64,000 nucleotides of DNA from Cannabis sativa (GCF_029168945.1 NC_083605.1:3045280-3109279), one strand, 5' to 3'; numbered from the stretch's first letter, positions 34,254-47,510 are shown. Made by a program: numbers and translations. The notes: generated from the letters alone by a model not told the origin.

Positions 34254-35514
34254 TTTAAATTACAAAAGTGAAAGTAGAATTTTTGTTTTATTTTTATTTT
34301 TGAAAACAAAAATATGTTCTGTAACTACTTTTAGTTTTTAATTTTAAAAATAAAAATGTGTTCTAGAAATTTTATCTTTCATATTTGTTTTTTGCTTTTA
34401 TATAAGTCGAACTCGACCCCAACCAAGACCCAAACCTTGGACCGAGACCCAAAATCAGACCTCGAAGCCCAAACCACAGAACTTGGACCCCGGACCCTAG
34501 AGCAACCCCGAACGCCAACCTGGACCCCAGACTTGGACCCAAACTCGGACCCCGACATCGGATCTGGGGATGGGTCTAGGGTCCAGGTCTAAGGTCGGGG
34601 TTTAGGTCCACATTCTGAGGGGGACTGGGTTCGCATTCTGAGTCAGGGTCCAAGTCTAGGTCTAGGTTCGAGATCTGAGATCCGGGCCAGGGTCTGGGGC
34701 CGAGGACCAAGTCCGAGGTCTGAGTCTAGGGTCGGCATATGGGTCCATCTCCAGGTGCGGGTGGGGGTCTAGGTCTAAGGTCTAGGTCCAAGGTCGCCGT
34801 CTGGGTTTGCATTCGGGGTCTATGTCTAGGTGCATGTGCGAGTCTGAGTTTGGGTATAGGTCTAAGTCTGGGTCTAGAGTCTCGGGCCGAGGTCGGGCCC
34901 ACGGCCGGGGCCGAGGCTGGGAAGATCTGGATCGTGTCTGGGGTCGTGGTCTGGGGCCAACTCTGGGTCTAGGGTTCCAATCTTGGTCGGGGTTCGTCAT
35001 CTGGCGTCCGGGTCTTGGCCAGGATCCGAATCCAAAATATTAATGAAAGAAAATACATATAGACTATAAGTAAGAAAAAAAATCTATTTAAAAATTTTTG
35101 GAAATGATTTTTTTTGTTTCGAAATTTCTATTGGTAAAGTATAAGAATAATATATAAAACAATTCTTATACTATAAAAATTTAAAGATTGTAATTATCAT
35201 GGTGGGAAATCTTAAATTTTTCATTATTGATATATTATTGATGGTTGTATTATATAAAGTATAATAGTGAACAATAAAACAACACATGCATTATTAGATA
35301 ATATTCAAATGAATAGTTATGACTCTTTGTCAAAGAAAAATATATGGATAATAAATAGATGAAAATTTTGCAGTAAAAAAAGGACTTGAATGATCTCAAT
35401 TATCGTTGATCTCATCAAAATTTGACATTCCATGGCAACTTAATTTGGATAATTATTAGGTATTTCAGATGTACTTAATGATCAAATTGCTACCCTTATA
35501 TTTTAAGATCAACA
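34254..35514. repeat. hAT-like remnant with GGGTCC-type G/C-rich array
   Basis: Flanks of the Mutator-like element (GGTGGCGTTTGGTAATAATT at 25319, and TTTGAAAACAAAAATATGTTCTGTAAC after 34254) match the MITE at 62590-63077. The array at about 34405-35035 consists of degenerate 6-12 bp units. Units are C-rich on the plus strand up to about 34562 (GACCCAAACC-like) and G-rich from 34565 on (GGTCTAGGTCTAGG-like), so orientation flips once. The array is GC-rich in an AT-rich neighbourhood. Its open frames in several phases are repeat artefacts. 35040-35503 is plain AT-rich DNA. Confidence 0.7.
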
Positions 35515-35763
35515 TTTTTTTTTTGATGAATCAGAAGTTCCATTACTCCAAAACAAACAGATACATCCTAAGAGCACCAAAGAGGCATCCATGTATACTA
35601 CTGTACAGTATATATAACTGTGTATGTCTAAAATTGATTCACAACTTTCTCTTTACAAGTTTTCAACCCAACTTTTATCCTTTGCTGTAGCTTTTTTTGG
35701 ACTGACCCGACTCACTCTATTCTTTACCAATAATTTGATCTGTTTCATCAAGGTAGAAATCAT

Positions 35764-36891
35764 TTACTGGTTTCCATTCCACATTCTTTCATTTCGAGCA
35801 ATCCATAAGATATAGGCCAGAGCTGCTATTGCTGTACACAGCACTTGTTTTCTGGTTTTTGAGTGTCTCCCCTTCTCGATTTTCTTTGATATCTCCACCA
35901 AGGTTGTTGCTTTGATGTTCCATTTGAGCCACTTCTTCATCTGTTCGAGTAGATCTTGTGAAAAGAGCATGAAAAGAAAAGATGTTCGGCTGTTTCATCA
36001 GCTTGCAAACAAAGAAGACAAGCTGCATTGTCAATAATATTGTGCCTGTATAGCCTATCTTTGGTTTTCAATCTGTCCTATATTGCTAACCAAAGAATGA
36101 AGCTGTGTTTAGGAACATTTGTTCTGCACCAAACTAGGTTTCTCCAATTCTTCTTCTTTGAAACCGGTTGCAGCAGGTTGTATCCACCTGAAATTGAATA
36201 TTTCTCGACTGTGAAATTGTTTAGGCTCATGATGCTTTTCACTTTATCCCTTGCTTCTACAATCTTTTTCCAATACCAGCTGCTAGTTGGGGGAGCTTTG
36301 TACTCCCACCAATCTCCTTGCTTGATATAAACACTGTACACCTATTTAATCCATAGATTGCCTTTTTTTAGTAGCAATTGACCATACATGCTTGAAAAGG
36401 ACTGCTTCATTCCATATGGCTGTGTTTTTGAATCCTAGTCCACCAACAGATTTGGACTTGCATAATGAATCCCAAGCTACATTTCCAGCTCTATCAGCCA
36501 CTCCTTGGCTCCATAGGAAGTTCATGCAGATTTTTTCAATTTCAGCAATGATTCTTTTGGGAAGAATGAGAAGTTGACACCAATATGTGTGAATTGTGAA
36601 CAACACATGATTGATGAGAACCACTCTACCCGCAAAAGAAATATTCCTGGAACTCCACACTTTGATCTTTGCTATCATTTTCTGCACTAAGCCATTACAT
36701 TCTTCAGTTGAGATTCTCTTGGCACATATGGGTACCCCAAGGTATCTGAAAGGTACATTTTGCCTACTGAACCCAGACATATTCAACACCCTGTGAATTT
36801 CTTCTTCCTGCATGCCACAGCAATACACAGCAGTTTTTTGAATGTTCAGGAAAAGCCCTAAAGTAAGTGAGAAGGTCTTCAATCCTTGCAA
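35764..36891 (-). pseudogene. LINE RT C-terminal and zf-RVT region
   Basis: Frames 36891-36346 (NIQKTAVYCCGMQEEE, FRYLGVPICAKRIS, SFAGRVVLINHVLF, FLWSQGVADRAGNVAWDSLC), 36341-36078 (WWEYKAPPTSSWYWKKI, NVPKHSFILWLAI) and 36034-35764 (AALAYILWIARNERMW) cover the C-terminal half of ORF2. Stops lie between them. There is no RNase H. Confidence 0.85.
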
Positions 36892-36897
36892 TATGAG

Positions 36898-38770
36898 GTA
36901 TATGTTGGGTTTTGTGCCCTAAATAAAATCTATTTTAATATAATTAGATTTACTTATTAATAAAGATCAGAAATAACATTTTATGTTGCATGGTTCACAT
37001 GATTTATTTCATGATTATATATATAATGTATGAATTCTATTTAAGTCCAGAACATATGAATTTGTTAATGATTATAGTGTTGTCAGCACAGTGGAATATA
37101 ATCTTAATTATATGTTCGAAAGTTTATTCCCTGATTTGTCAGAACACTGGATTTAGACTGACATGGTATAATCAGCGATAGGTATTCTTACACCTTGGAA
37201 AAGTGTTATGTCATTTCCAGGACATTGGCAAAGTTTACCAGTATCGGATGTATGGAGTATACATCGGAAGGGACCGATATTGAACTTTGATTAGATATAT
37301 TAGAATTTACCGTAATATCTATTCAATTCAATATCACCTGTTGATCTTAGATCAAATGATCTTAATCCTGATATGATTAGGTTCAATCTCAAGAGTGTTA
37401 TTCGTGTTCTTTGATTTGTTAGTTAAGCCTACTTTTGGGTCAGGGTGATACTTACATTTTGGGAACACGGTAGTGCAATTGAGTGGGAGCGCTAACATAA
37501 ATATGGAATTTATAGCTTCTATCTGGCGAATAGAAAGTAAAGGATGATTTCCTTCGAGCTTAACCAAACGAAAATAAATGGTGGAGTACTCATTTCACTT
37601 AGCTGAAATATCATTTATACAGGGTTAAGTATTTTAAGGATAAAATACATTATAGGGTGTTACGGTAATTTAATCCATTTACAGTGTAAATCATCTATAT
37701 AGAGGATCATTGATCAAATTAGGATTATAACAATGGATAACTAATGACGTATCTATATCGTGGAACATATAGAGCGTTCTGTATGACTGAGAGTGCAATT
37801 CCAAGTTCTAAGAGTGGATTCAATAAGGAATTAATAAGTTAGGGAATTTACTTGGTAAATTCGGTTCGACTTATTGGAAGCTCGGTTACATAGACCCATG
37901 GTTCCCATACTAGTTGAGATCATACTGCTTGTAAGACTCATTTAATTGATTTTAATTAATCAATTATAATTCTCAAGATTAGACTAAGTCTATTTGTGAA
38001 TGTATCACTTATTAAGGGTAAAACAGTAAATAGAGAGTTTAAAGGGTATATTTATTAATTGGGAAACTTTGATTAGTTTTTATTAATAAATAAAATAAAT
38101 GACAATATATTATTTAATAATTAATTATAGTTATTAAATAATTAGATTTGACATTTATGTGGTTGAATGAGAAAATTGGCAATTTCGGAGAATGAGAAAC
38201 TAGGAATGATAAAATAGGAAAGTTGCAAAAGTGAGAGGCTTGTTTCCATATTGCTATGGCCGGCCACTTTGCTTCCCTTTTCTCATTTTATTTTTCATTT
38301 TTAAATGCCAAGTAATTCAACATTAACCCTATGTGGTATTCTATAAATAGAAGAAAAAGGCTTCAGGTTTCACACACACATTATTGTATTATTTTCATTC
38401 ACTCAAACATTCTGAAGTCGCCACTCCCTCTCTCTCTTTCTTCTCTGTTTTCGAATTTCCCTTGAGTGATAGAGTAGTGCCCACACACATCAAGTGGTAC
38501 CTCAATCATAGTATGTAAGACTATGGAAAATCAACCATCAAAGAAGGAGAGAAGGAGATCCAGATTTAGATCTTGATTATGCTCTGCTACAGAAAGGAAT
38601 CAAGGGCTAGAGATCTGAATGAAGGGAGTCATAATATTCCGCTGCACCCAATGTAAGGTTTTCTTAAACTCTTATGTGTTTATTTCATTGTTTTAGAATT
38701 CATATTAGGATGTTAATGAAACATACTTGGTAGTAAATCTAGATCCTGGTAAAATAATTCCAACAGTATA
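36898..38770 (+). mobile_element. Solo LTR of the 10733-20880 copia family
   Basis: LTR 36903-38765 (1863 bp), TGTTGGGTTTTGTGCCC...TTCCAACA, with perfect 5-bp duplication GTATA (36898-36902, 38766-38770). It is clearly related to, but visibly diverged from, the LTRs at 10733 and 18985. It interrupts the RT region of the minus-strand LINE. Confidence 0.92.
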
Positions 38771-39027
38771 TACTTTTAAAGTACTCCATTGCACAACATT
38801 AGAACATCATCTGCAAAGCTGAGATGGTTTAGTTTAATGTCTTTGCACCTGTCATGATAGCCAAATTTCTCTTTTCCTCCCACGCCTTTAGCATAATCCT
38901 GCTAAAATACTCCATTCCCAAGACAAATAAGAGGGGGGACATTGGATCCCCTTGCTTAAGCCCTCTTTTGGGTTCAAAGAATCCATGAAGAGAGCCATTA
39001 AAGAGCAAGGAGAACCTAAGATCAACA

Positions 39028-39549
39028 ATTGCACTGTATAATTGTTGTTGAAATTGGTTAAATGCTTAAGGTTAATACAATAAGATAAGTAGAGAATAAT
39101 CTATGAGATATGTATAACCTAACGATACAAGTTAAAGACCAAAATACACTAAGAGAATGTGTACTTTAAGGAGCGGTCTCCTACCTGTTTTTGACCAAAA
39201 TAATAGAAGAATGCTTGGAGCATAATTTGTGTTTAAGGAGTAGAAACATGTGAATCAGGTTCCACTTTAACTTGGGCGTAAGGCCTAGTTCCAATGTCAA
39301 CCTGGGCGTTGGGTCGCTAGCTATTTCAACCCCCAGATTATCTTGTTTGCTCCTCGATATTACTTGATTGAAGAATAATCATACCATAAATATATATTAT
39401 TTACTAATTCTTGCATCATTAATATAATAATATAATCAAAGTAAATAATTAATTTATATCTAATATTTTTAAATACATTTAATATTATATTTTTGAAAAA
39501 TAAAATTAATTAATTTAATATGACAGAATCATGAAATTTTTAAATTAAT
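39028..39549. other. Unassigned stretch between two LINEs
   Basis: Moderately complex to about 39380 (AACCTGGGCGTTGGGTCGC, TTAACTTGGGCGTAAGG), then AT-rich. There is no open frame over 60 codons and no termini. Confidence 0.4.
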
Positions 39550-40458
39550 TAAAATCTTATATTTTTTTTTTTTTTGGAAATCAAAAATTGTATTGCATCA
39601 AAACTTTTACAACTTGTTCAGCACTTAATAAAAGCCTGAAATTGTTCCTATGTAATATTTACAAATGTGCAAACCAATCTTTATCTGAATCTTTCATCTT
39701 CCTTGGTCGTATTGCTTCAATCCTCATCTTTACTTCCCTTTGGATTCGCATTGTTACTACTGATATTCTGCTTATTTTTTTGCACCACAGAACTTCATTT
39801 CTGCTTCTCCAAACATGGTAAATCACAGCAGCTATACCAGTAGCAATTACCTGCTGTTGCCTTTAGCAGCTGGGGAAAAGTGGTTGCTACCAAGCCAACT
39901 CTGTAACCTGTTAAAGCGGATCAATCTATCCTTAGTTTGTAACCTGTTAAGGATAGCTAACCGAGCAAAGAAGCGATGCTTAGGGATGATGAATCTCCCC
40001 CAAACTTCTCCATGCCAACTCTGCTTCTCGAAACTAGGAGTTAAATATTGATAACCTTGCTGGATGGAATAGTCTCTCATACCAAACTATTGCAACCCGA
40101 TTCTTCTTTTAAAAACTTGCACAATTTGCCTCCAATACCAACTGTTTTGATTGGAATTTGTATAGTCCCATCAATTGTTTCCTTTTATATAGACGCTATA
40201 TGTACCCATTTCACCCACAGATTATCTTGTTTTGATGCAACTGCCCAAACATATTTGCCTAGTGCCGCCTTGTTCCATAACATCACATTTCGAAATCTAA
40301 TCCTCCTTCTTTTCGAGTCTTACAGAGATCTTCCCAAGCTATATAACTCAGTCCATGATACTCAAATGTACCCTTCCATAAGAAGCCTCTGCAAACAGCA
40401 ACAATTTCTTTCAATACTCCTTTCGGAAGTAGCATAATTTGCCCCCAATAAAATCTTA
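39550..40458 (-). mobile_element. LINE 3' fragment
   Basis: Body about 39560-40448 on the minus strand, with an oligo-T start and a 10-bp duplication TAAAATCTTA (39550-39559, 40449-40458). It encodes a broken ORF2 C-terminus: GFLWKGTFEYHG-like, then 40080-39847 QGYQYLTPSFEKQSWHGEVWG and IPKHRFFARLAILNRL (zf-RVT). It is from a different subfamily than the neighbouring LINE. Confidence 0.8.
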
Positions 40459-40966
40459 AATTAAATTTAAATAAAGAAAGAAAATAAAAGAAAAAAAATA
40501 TTTAAAAAAAAATGAAATCATGACATTTTAATTGTTTTAACATATTAATTATTGTAAAAACTATTATAAGTTGAATATATTATAATTTTCTATAAGTATA
40601 ATTATTGTTTTAAAAATAGAGTGAATTAAAATATGATTTTATGTAAATTCAAAATTAAAAAAATACATAATTAAAATTTTAAATGGACATAAAATAAAAA
40701 GTAATTGTTATACCTATTGTTTAGACTATTTAATGAAAAAAATGAATTGACACGTGGCATAAATAATAAATTCTCACAATAAATACATTGTGGGACAAGT
40801 CGAAAAAAACTCAGGACTCAACCTGTGAGGTGATCTCATCTAAATAAAGATCACAAGGTTCATGAAGTGGGGTATCTCAGCATTGTCGGGATGTTATTTC
40901 GATAAACATTCAACATCTCGCAACAAAGATCTTGTAGCTAGCTTCTTGTAATATACTCAATCAGTG

Positions 40967-42300
40967 ATGAATGTTAGGTTATTTTTAGTATTATTTTTAA
41001 GTTAATTTTTAGTGTGTTTTTAATTTAGTTCTACTCTTGTTTGGAGCAATTTTACGTTTTTTATCTTTTATTTTGCAGATTTAAAATAGAAGAAGATTAG
41101 AAAATATCAAAGGAATAAGATGGAAAAAGATAAAAAGATCTCAGAAAAAGATAATCTATAAAATAGAAAAAATTGTGCAAAAAATAAAGTTGAAACTTCA
41201 AGCCTGAATTTGACTATATTCTGATTATATTTTGGAAAAAGTCAAAACATAAAAATTCTATATCTCTCTTTCATGTTTCTAGAACATCTTGAATCGTCTA
41301 ATTCTAAGCAATATCGAGAGAGTTATGGCTAAATTACGATCAGTCAACGTAGCAGAAAACTCACTGTCCAAATAAAGGGGGCGCTTTAGATTTTGGAAAA
41401 AGTCAAAACATAAAAGTTCTAGATCTCTCTTTCATGTTTTCGGAACATCTTGAATCGTCCAATTCTAAGCAATATCGAGAGATTTATGGCCAAAATACGA
41501 TCAGTCAACGTAGCAGAAAACTCACTGCCCAAATAAAGGGGGCGCGCCTATGGAAATCATGGGCCGCGGCCTGCCCCTTCTAATCCTAAGCAAATTAATA
41601 TGTGTGAATTTGCTACAATGAATATGAGTAGATAAACACTTAATTAGGATTTAGATGGAGATTGTTTGATATTATTTTATGGTTTTATTATGATTTATTT
41701 TCCATCAGTTTCAATGTATTCTATTTCATTCGTACTTAATTACTTTTAATTGCCTGATCACCAATTCACTGTCTATGATTTTGATGTGAGATCTGAGAAG
41801 TGAGTGTCAATTATGCTATACTGAAGTAAAACTGAATTTCTATATAGGACGAGAGTACTTGTATGGTATAGATAGCTTATAGGGTTTCTGTGTTTAATGC
41901 CTGTTACATGTTTAATTTATCACGGGAGTAGAAAATTTGCATGTAATTGAGATTTATAAATCTGAGAAGACTATAAATTACCTTAGTAAACTTGTAATTG
42001 CATAAAAATTGGTAACATGAAGATAATCATATTAGGCCATAATCAATAGATACAATTGAAATCGAAGCCCTAACTTTAATCATTATTAATTTCTCTTTTA
42101 AATTATTTGCTTTTTAATTTCACAGTCTCTTTAGTGTTCTTAAATTTAATTTTCTCTTAATTTTAAATTCACCAAATAGAAGTAAAGATTTAATTTTAAA
42201 GTACTTAACTACAATCCTTATGGGATCGACCTCACTCCTGGTGAGTCGCTTACTTGTTACGATACGTACACTTGCGTGTGCAAATTACCACAATAATGAA
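40967..42300 (+). mobile_element. Solo LTR (Tat/Ogre-like) nested in the 5' LTR
   Basis: Body 40972-42295 (1324 bp), TGTTAGGTTA...TTACCACAATA (last CA changed to TA), flanked by ATGAA (40967-40971, 42296-42300). The right end holds GGGATCGACCTCACTCC and CGATACGTACACTTGCGTG. Inside, two 120-bp segments repeat (CAAAACATAAAAATTCTATATCTC near 41241 and again near 41404). The empty site is preserved at about 47890 in the 3' LTR. Confidence 0.8.
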
Positions 42301-42514
42301 TCATCTCGTAATACACATCAGTGATGAATCACCTAATAATAATACATAGCCAGTGATGAATCACCTTGTAATACATATGCAGCAATGTATTGCCTCGTAT
42401 TACACAGCAGCAGTGCACCTGCTCTCAAATAACATGATGTGACCAAGTCAAATACCACTTCAAAGACTACTTTTTTGTATTTTAAATATAAAGCAATTAT
42501 TTATACTAGCTAGT

Positions 42515-45106
42515 TGTAACGCCCCGATTTCTCGAGACGTCACACTAGCTAGTCCGTTTAAAACCATTTAAGATAAAGACAATAAAAGACTTCTTTAATG
42601 AAAAATAACTAAGCATGAGATCTCATTATTTTTAAAACAAAACATTTATTTATTCATAACCTTAAAATATAAAGCTTTACAAAAATTATTTGAATCATAA
42701 TCTTTAATGAAATATTTTTAAACCAAAAGTACATCGTGACAATCCCCTAACATATAATTCATGCCTCAAGCTCGCCATCCTCACTGTTTAGTTTTGTCAT
42801 TACCTGCACACAGAGTACCCGTGAGCTAACGCCCAGTAAGAAGAGCTATGTAGGACATAACCCCCCCAACTAGATCACATAGTCATAAACATAACAATAT
42901 CACAACATTAAATCAATTCATACGTACCATGCTGGCATACATATATCAACATATCATATCACATATTATTCTCACATACAACATAACATCATATCACAGT
43001 GTAATCTTAATGCATGCTATACTCACACACATAACACATAGTATCTTATCGCACATTGTCCTCACATACGATAATCTACTCCCACTCATGTTGATCAGAC
43101 ATGAAGTGTAACTTGCCCTGCCTTGTGCTGTTCTCACACTCGGCATCCAATAGGGCAATCCCTTATCACAAGTTGTACTCACCCATGATAAGATAACCTG
43201 CAAGTAAACCCATACAAGCAGCCAAAATATATCCTGCAGTGCTATGCTCACACCAGCAGCAGAAAACCTATCCTATAAGTGCTATTCTCACACAAACAGT
43301 CAGAAGCCTTATCACTATCACATACTAACAATACTAACATACACAACAATTCATAGTACAAAATCTCATAAACACATGAACATCAAACCCACAATAAAGT
43401 CGTATGTTTTCAACATACACCCTGTGAACAGATGTCCACTCTTCTTACCTCAGTTGTTGAGAACACATTTTTGCTACTTCAAGCACCTCAATGAATTTTC
43501 TCGTTGAGAATAAGATCCTAAACATGCATTAACACAACAATACACTCAAATACATTCAAGGATGAATCTTTGTACTCATACATAAACTTACGTAAAAATA
43601 CGTAACACATAAATTAATTTTACTTGCATGACAGACCAAACACAATCATTTACCACTATAATTCACACCAACACATTGCATGTACCCATATGAATATTTT
43701 TAACGTAAAACATGAACTCATACAAATACTTTTTACGTGAAATTTTACTAAAATACTATTTATTAACAAAATATACAATTATGTAATTATTTATCAAAAT
43801 CAGAAGCTAGCATATTTCTTAACCATTTATACAGATCATAAAACATATTCAATCTGCTTAGAAATATGTGTGGAATACTATCCATGATTATGTATAAATT
43901 TATTGTTAAAAATAAATAAAATCCTAAATAATTAACCAAAAATAGAAAAACATCTCAACATAGTCTCAAATTAATTTTAGACACTAATTATATCTTAGCA
44001 TTATATTGAAGGTTACCCAAACAATAAACACAACTTTTTTCACTATTTATTCCATTTAAAATCCAATTAAATAGTTAATTAGTCACAAATAATTATAATA
44101 AATACCTACATCAACCAATAAATTATAAAACTCTTTTTATTTATAGTTAGTAAATAGCATTACAAAAATACATTTTACTGTTTTAGCATCACTTAACTAT
44201 TTTTCATAATTATTTTAAGTATTAACTAAAGAAATTCATGAAAAATACAAAAAATGATTGAAAACCAAATCTAACCAATCTAACTCAGTTTATAGTCTGT
44301 ACTAAGCCCTAAATAATTAACTTTCAATTTTCTGAATAGTCTAGGTATTTTTCATAATTAAATTTATAAATAACACAAATAATTCATGAAAAATAAAAAA
44401 TTGACTAAAATTCAAATCTACCAATTTTGTAACAGTTTATAATCCATAACCAATCATAGAAAATAAACTTAGATTTTTCTGAACAACAAACTTGAACATG
44501 AATAATGATGGATTTCGAAACCTACAATCTTAGCGTGTTTGGTCACGACCATTAGCTTCCTTAGATCGTGCAGAAGCTATTTAAAGTGATCAAACAAACC
44601 CAGAAACTCTCTAAGTGTTTCAAAATCAAAATCTCTCTTTCTCTCTCTAAGTTTCACATGAGACTATCGGTCCCTCTCTCTCTGCACACAGCCTCCTCTC
44701 TTCAACTTCTTTATGCGTTTTTAAACCCTAAAAATATCTCATAAGCACCCTATATATACTCCCAAACTCTAATCTTAACCCTAGATCAACAACTTAAAAA
44801 AATAATAATAATAATAATCTAAATAATATGCTACAATATATTTACTCATATTAATATTATTAATATACCTATAATACTATTCACTTATAATTAAATATTA
44901 AATTATCTCCAATAATTTAATTATTTATCTAACATTATACACACCCTCAAAATAAAAAAAAATAAAAATAAAATTATTGTCACTAAAAAAAATCTCATAC
45001 TCCACTAAACTTATAAATATTCAAAATGATAAATTATCTCCATTAGCAAACAAAATAAACTCAGTATTAAAAAAATAATTACCCTTCAAGAAAAGCGGAT
45101 ATTACA
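42515..45106 (-). mobile_element. Gypsy solo LTR (Tekay/Del-like), minus orientation
   Basis: Read on the minus strand it starts TGTAATATCCGCTTTTC and ends TCGGGGCGTTACA (2592 bp). CTTACTGGGCGTTAGCTCACG near 42815-42835 and a TATATAGGG start region near 44750 resemble the LTR transcript start of plant chromoviruses. No target-site duplication is clear. It lies in the 5' LTR, which resumes at GCAGTAACC. Confidence 0.65.
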
Positions 45107-45940
45107 GCAGTAACCACCCATCAATTGTATAACTTTTCACTAAGATAAGATTGAGTAACCACCACCCTATTCCTATAAATAGGGATTCACTCAAAGGGAA
45201 AAGGAGGAGGCAATTCTGATTGACAGAAACTTTGCCAAATTGTAAACACATCCAAAACTCAAAAATAATATAGACTTGTGGAGTATGTATATCTTAACTA
45301 CAAAACTACGTAAAAATATCTAGTGTTCATTTGTTATTTTAGTCTCTTCTTTTCTTGAATTTATTCTTGAATCAATAATCTTCTTAGATTAAGTTGACGA
45401 AAAATTGCGTCAACAGTTTGGTGTTTTCATTGAGAGAAGGAAATTTCAAGAGATTCAAGAGGAAGAGATTCAGATTCATCATCTTCACAATCTCAACTAT
45501 GAAATTGGTTAAAATTGAGAGTTTAGTAGAATCTTCTTCTACTAATCATCGTCAAAGCATGCAGGAAGTAATTTTAAAATTCTTGTCTATTTTACATAAT
45601 ATTATAATTATATATGTGAAGTATATATAAGTCTTTAGCCACCAAAAGGACATATACAGAATATATACATATATTCATATATATATGAGAGAAAGACTAT
45701 ATATACATATATTCATATATATACATATTCATATATATACAGAATGAATACATATATTAATGTTTATGAGAGAAATGTTGAATGGTGACAACGTTCGAGA
45801 TATTTTATTTGCATAAATAATAAAAAGTGCTTGGGTTGTTCACTTATTGACTACTCAAGTGGTTGTCAAAGGATTTATATATATAATTCCCAAAGTGATG
45901 AGAGAAAATCTTGTTCGCTCATAGCTCTAAAATACAATAT

Positions 45941-46420
45941 GCTCGTAGATAACTATGATCACAGATAAATCTGCTCGTAGATAATTGTGCTCATAGATAA
46001 TTATGATCACAGATAAATTTACTCATAGATAAGTCTGCTCGTAGATAACTGTGCTCGTAGATAACTATGATCACAGATAAATCTGCTCGTAGATAAGCTT
46101 GCTCGTAGATAATTGTGCTCGTAGATAACTATGCTTGTAGATAACTATGATCACAGATAAGTTTACTCGTAGATAACTGTGCTCGTAGATAAATGTGCTC
46201 GTAGATAACTATGCTCGTAGATAACTATGATCATAAATAAATTTTCTTGTAGATAACTATGCTCGTAGATAACTATGATCACAGATAAATCTACTCATAG
46301 ATAACTGTGCTCATAGATAACTATGATCACAGATAAATCTGCTCGTAGATAATTGTGATCAGAGATAAATCTACTCGTAGATAACTGTGCTCGTAGATAA
46401 ATCTGCTCATAGATAAAGAT
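45941..46420 (+). repeat. 16-bp minisatellite (about 30 units)
   Basis: Two alternating 16-bp variants, GCTCGTAGATAACTAT and GATCACAGATAAATCT, in near-perfect register over about 480 bp. It lies in the body of the noncoding LTR element. Confidence 0.9.
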
Positions 46421-47009
46421 GACTCAATCTGCTTGAAGATGACCTAATTTGTTTACTCATAGAAAAGATGGAGACACTTTATATTGAACAACTCACAAAG
46501 TTGAACCTCAGCAGGTAGAATTTTTCTTCGCAAGGGGGCATGCCCAAATATCACTAATTAAAGTGGTTGCACTTGAAGAAGTAAACCTTCTAATCTAGTC
46601 ACAACCAGAAAAAGAAAATAACTTCGAATTTTATTATATACATGGATTGAATTGAAAACTTCTAATCTGGTCGCAACCAAAAAAAGAAGATAACTTTGAA
46701 TTTTATTAAACATGGATTGAAGAAAAAAAACTTCTAAAATGGTCGCAACTAGAAAAAGAAGATAACTTTGAATTTTATTATAGATATGGAAAAATTATAT
46801 CATGATGAAATTTTTCACATAAAACTTTGAAAATATGTATAAACTAATATCTAATCAACCTGATCTAGAACAGGAAAGGTTAAACTAGTTACATATAAAA
46901 GAAAAATTTACAAAATGTGAAAGTTAAACGAGCATATGTATTACAATTACTTATTAATTAATTTTCAGTAATACTTTGAGCTCATTATGCTTAAAAGTTT
47001 AAAGAAGCA

Positions 47010-47510
47010 TATCTAGTCGTAGTACATACTCCCATACTTATAGAGTTATAGTCGTATAGTACGTACTCCCAATGCTTCTGGTTGTAGTACATACCCACAT
47101 GCATCTGGTCGTAGTACATACTCCCATACATCTGGTCGTAGTACATACTCTCATGCATCTGGTCGTAGTACATACTCTCATGCATCTTGTTGTAGTACAT
47201 ACTCTCATGCATCTAGTCGTAGTACACACTCCCAATGCATCTGGTCATCGTACATACTTCCATGCTTATGGAGTTATGGTTGTAGTACATACTCCCCATG
47301 CTTTTGGTCATAGTACATACTCCCAATGCATCTGGTCGTATTACATACTCCCAATGTATTTGGTCGTAGTACATACTCCTATGCATCTGGTCATAGTACA
47401 TACTCTCATGTATCTGGTCATAGTACACACTCCCATGCATCTGGTCGCAGTACACTCTCCCATGCATCTAGTCGTAGTACATACTTACATGCTTCAGGTC
47501 ATAGCACCTA
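47010..47510 (+). repeat. 27-bp minisatellite (about 17 units)
   Basis: Unit TGGTCGTAGTACATACTCYC plus ATGCATC, period mostly 27 bp, so several frames on both strands stay open (plus-strand peptide repeat HLVVVHTLM). The open frames follow from the period and absence of stops in the unit. No sign of a real coding gene. Confidence 0.9.

Larger units (their letters stand above)
35504..39027 (-). mobile_element. 5'-truncated LINE split by a solo LTR
   Basis: Body 35515-39016 on the minus strand, poly-A seen as T(10) at 35515-35524, with an 11-bp target-site duplication TAAGATCAACA (35504-35514, 39017-39027). From 39016 downward it reads RT ([42 protein letters not shown]), resumes after the solo LTR with LKTFSLTLGLFLNIQKTAVYC, then RYLGVPICAKRIS and the zf-RVT region (WCRTNVPKHSFILWLAI). 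It is the same family as the LINE at 51125-53440. Confidence 0.9.
40706..45415 (+). repeat. 5' LTR with two nested insertions
   Basis: LTR segments are 40706-40971, 42301-42514 and 45107-45415. They align with 47637-48447 (shared CACGTGGCATAAATAATAAA, CAACAAAGATCTTGTAGCT, GCAGTAACCACCCATCAATT). LTRs include a short repeat CAGTGATGAATCACCTCGTAATACATA. Confidence 0.85.

Noticed and set aside
34356..35043. Several overlapping open frames on both strands
   Set aside because: They lie in the degenerate GGGTCC-type array and are explained by its GC content and lack of stops.
45941..46420. CRISPR-like array
   Set aside because: The units are contiguous 16-bp tandem variants without unique spacers, in a plant nuclear context.
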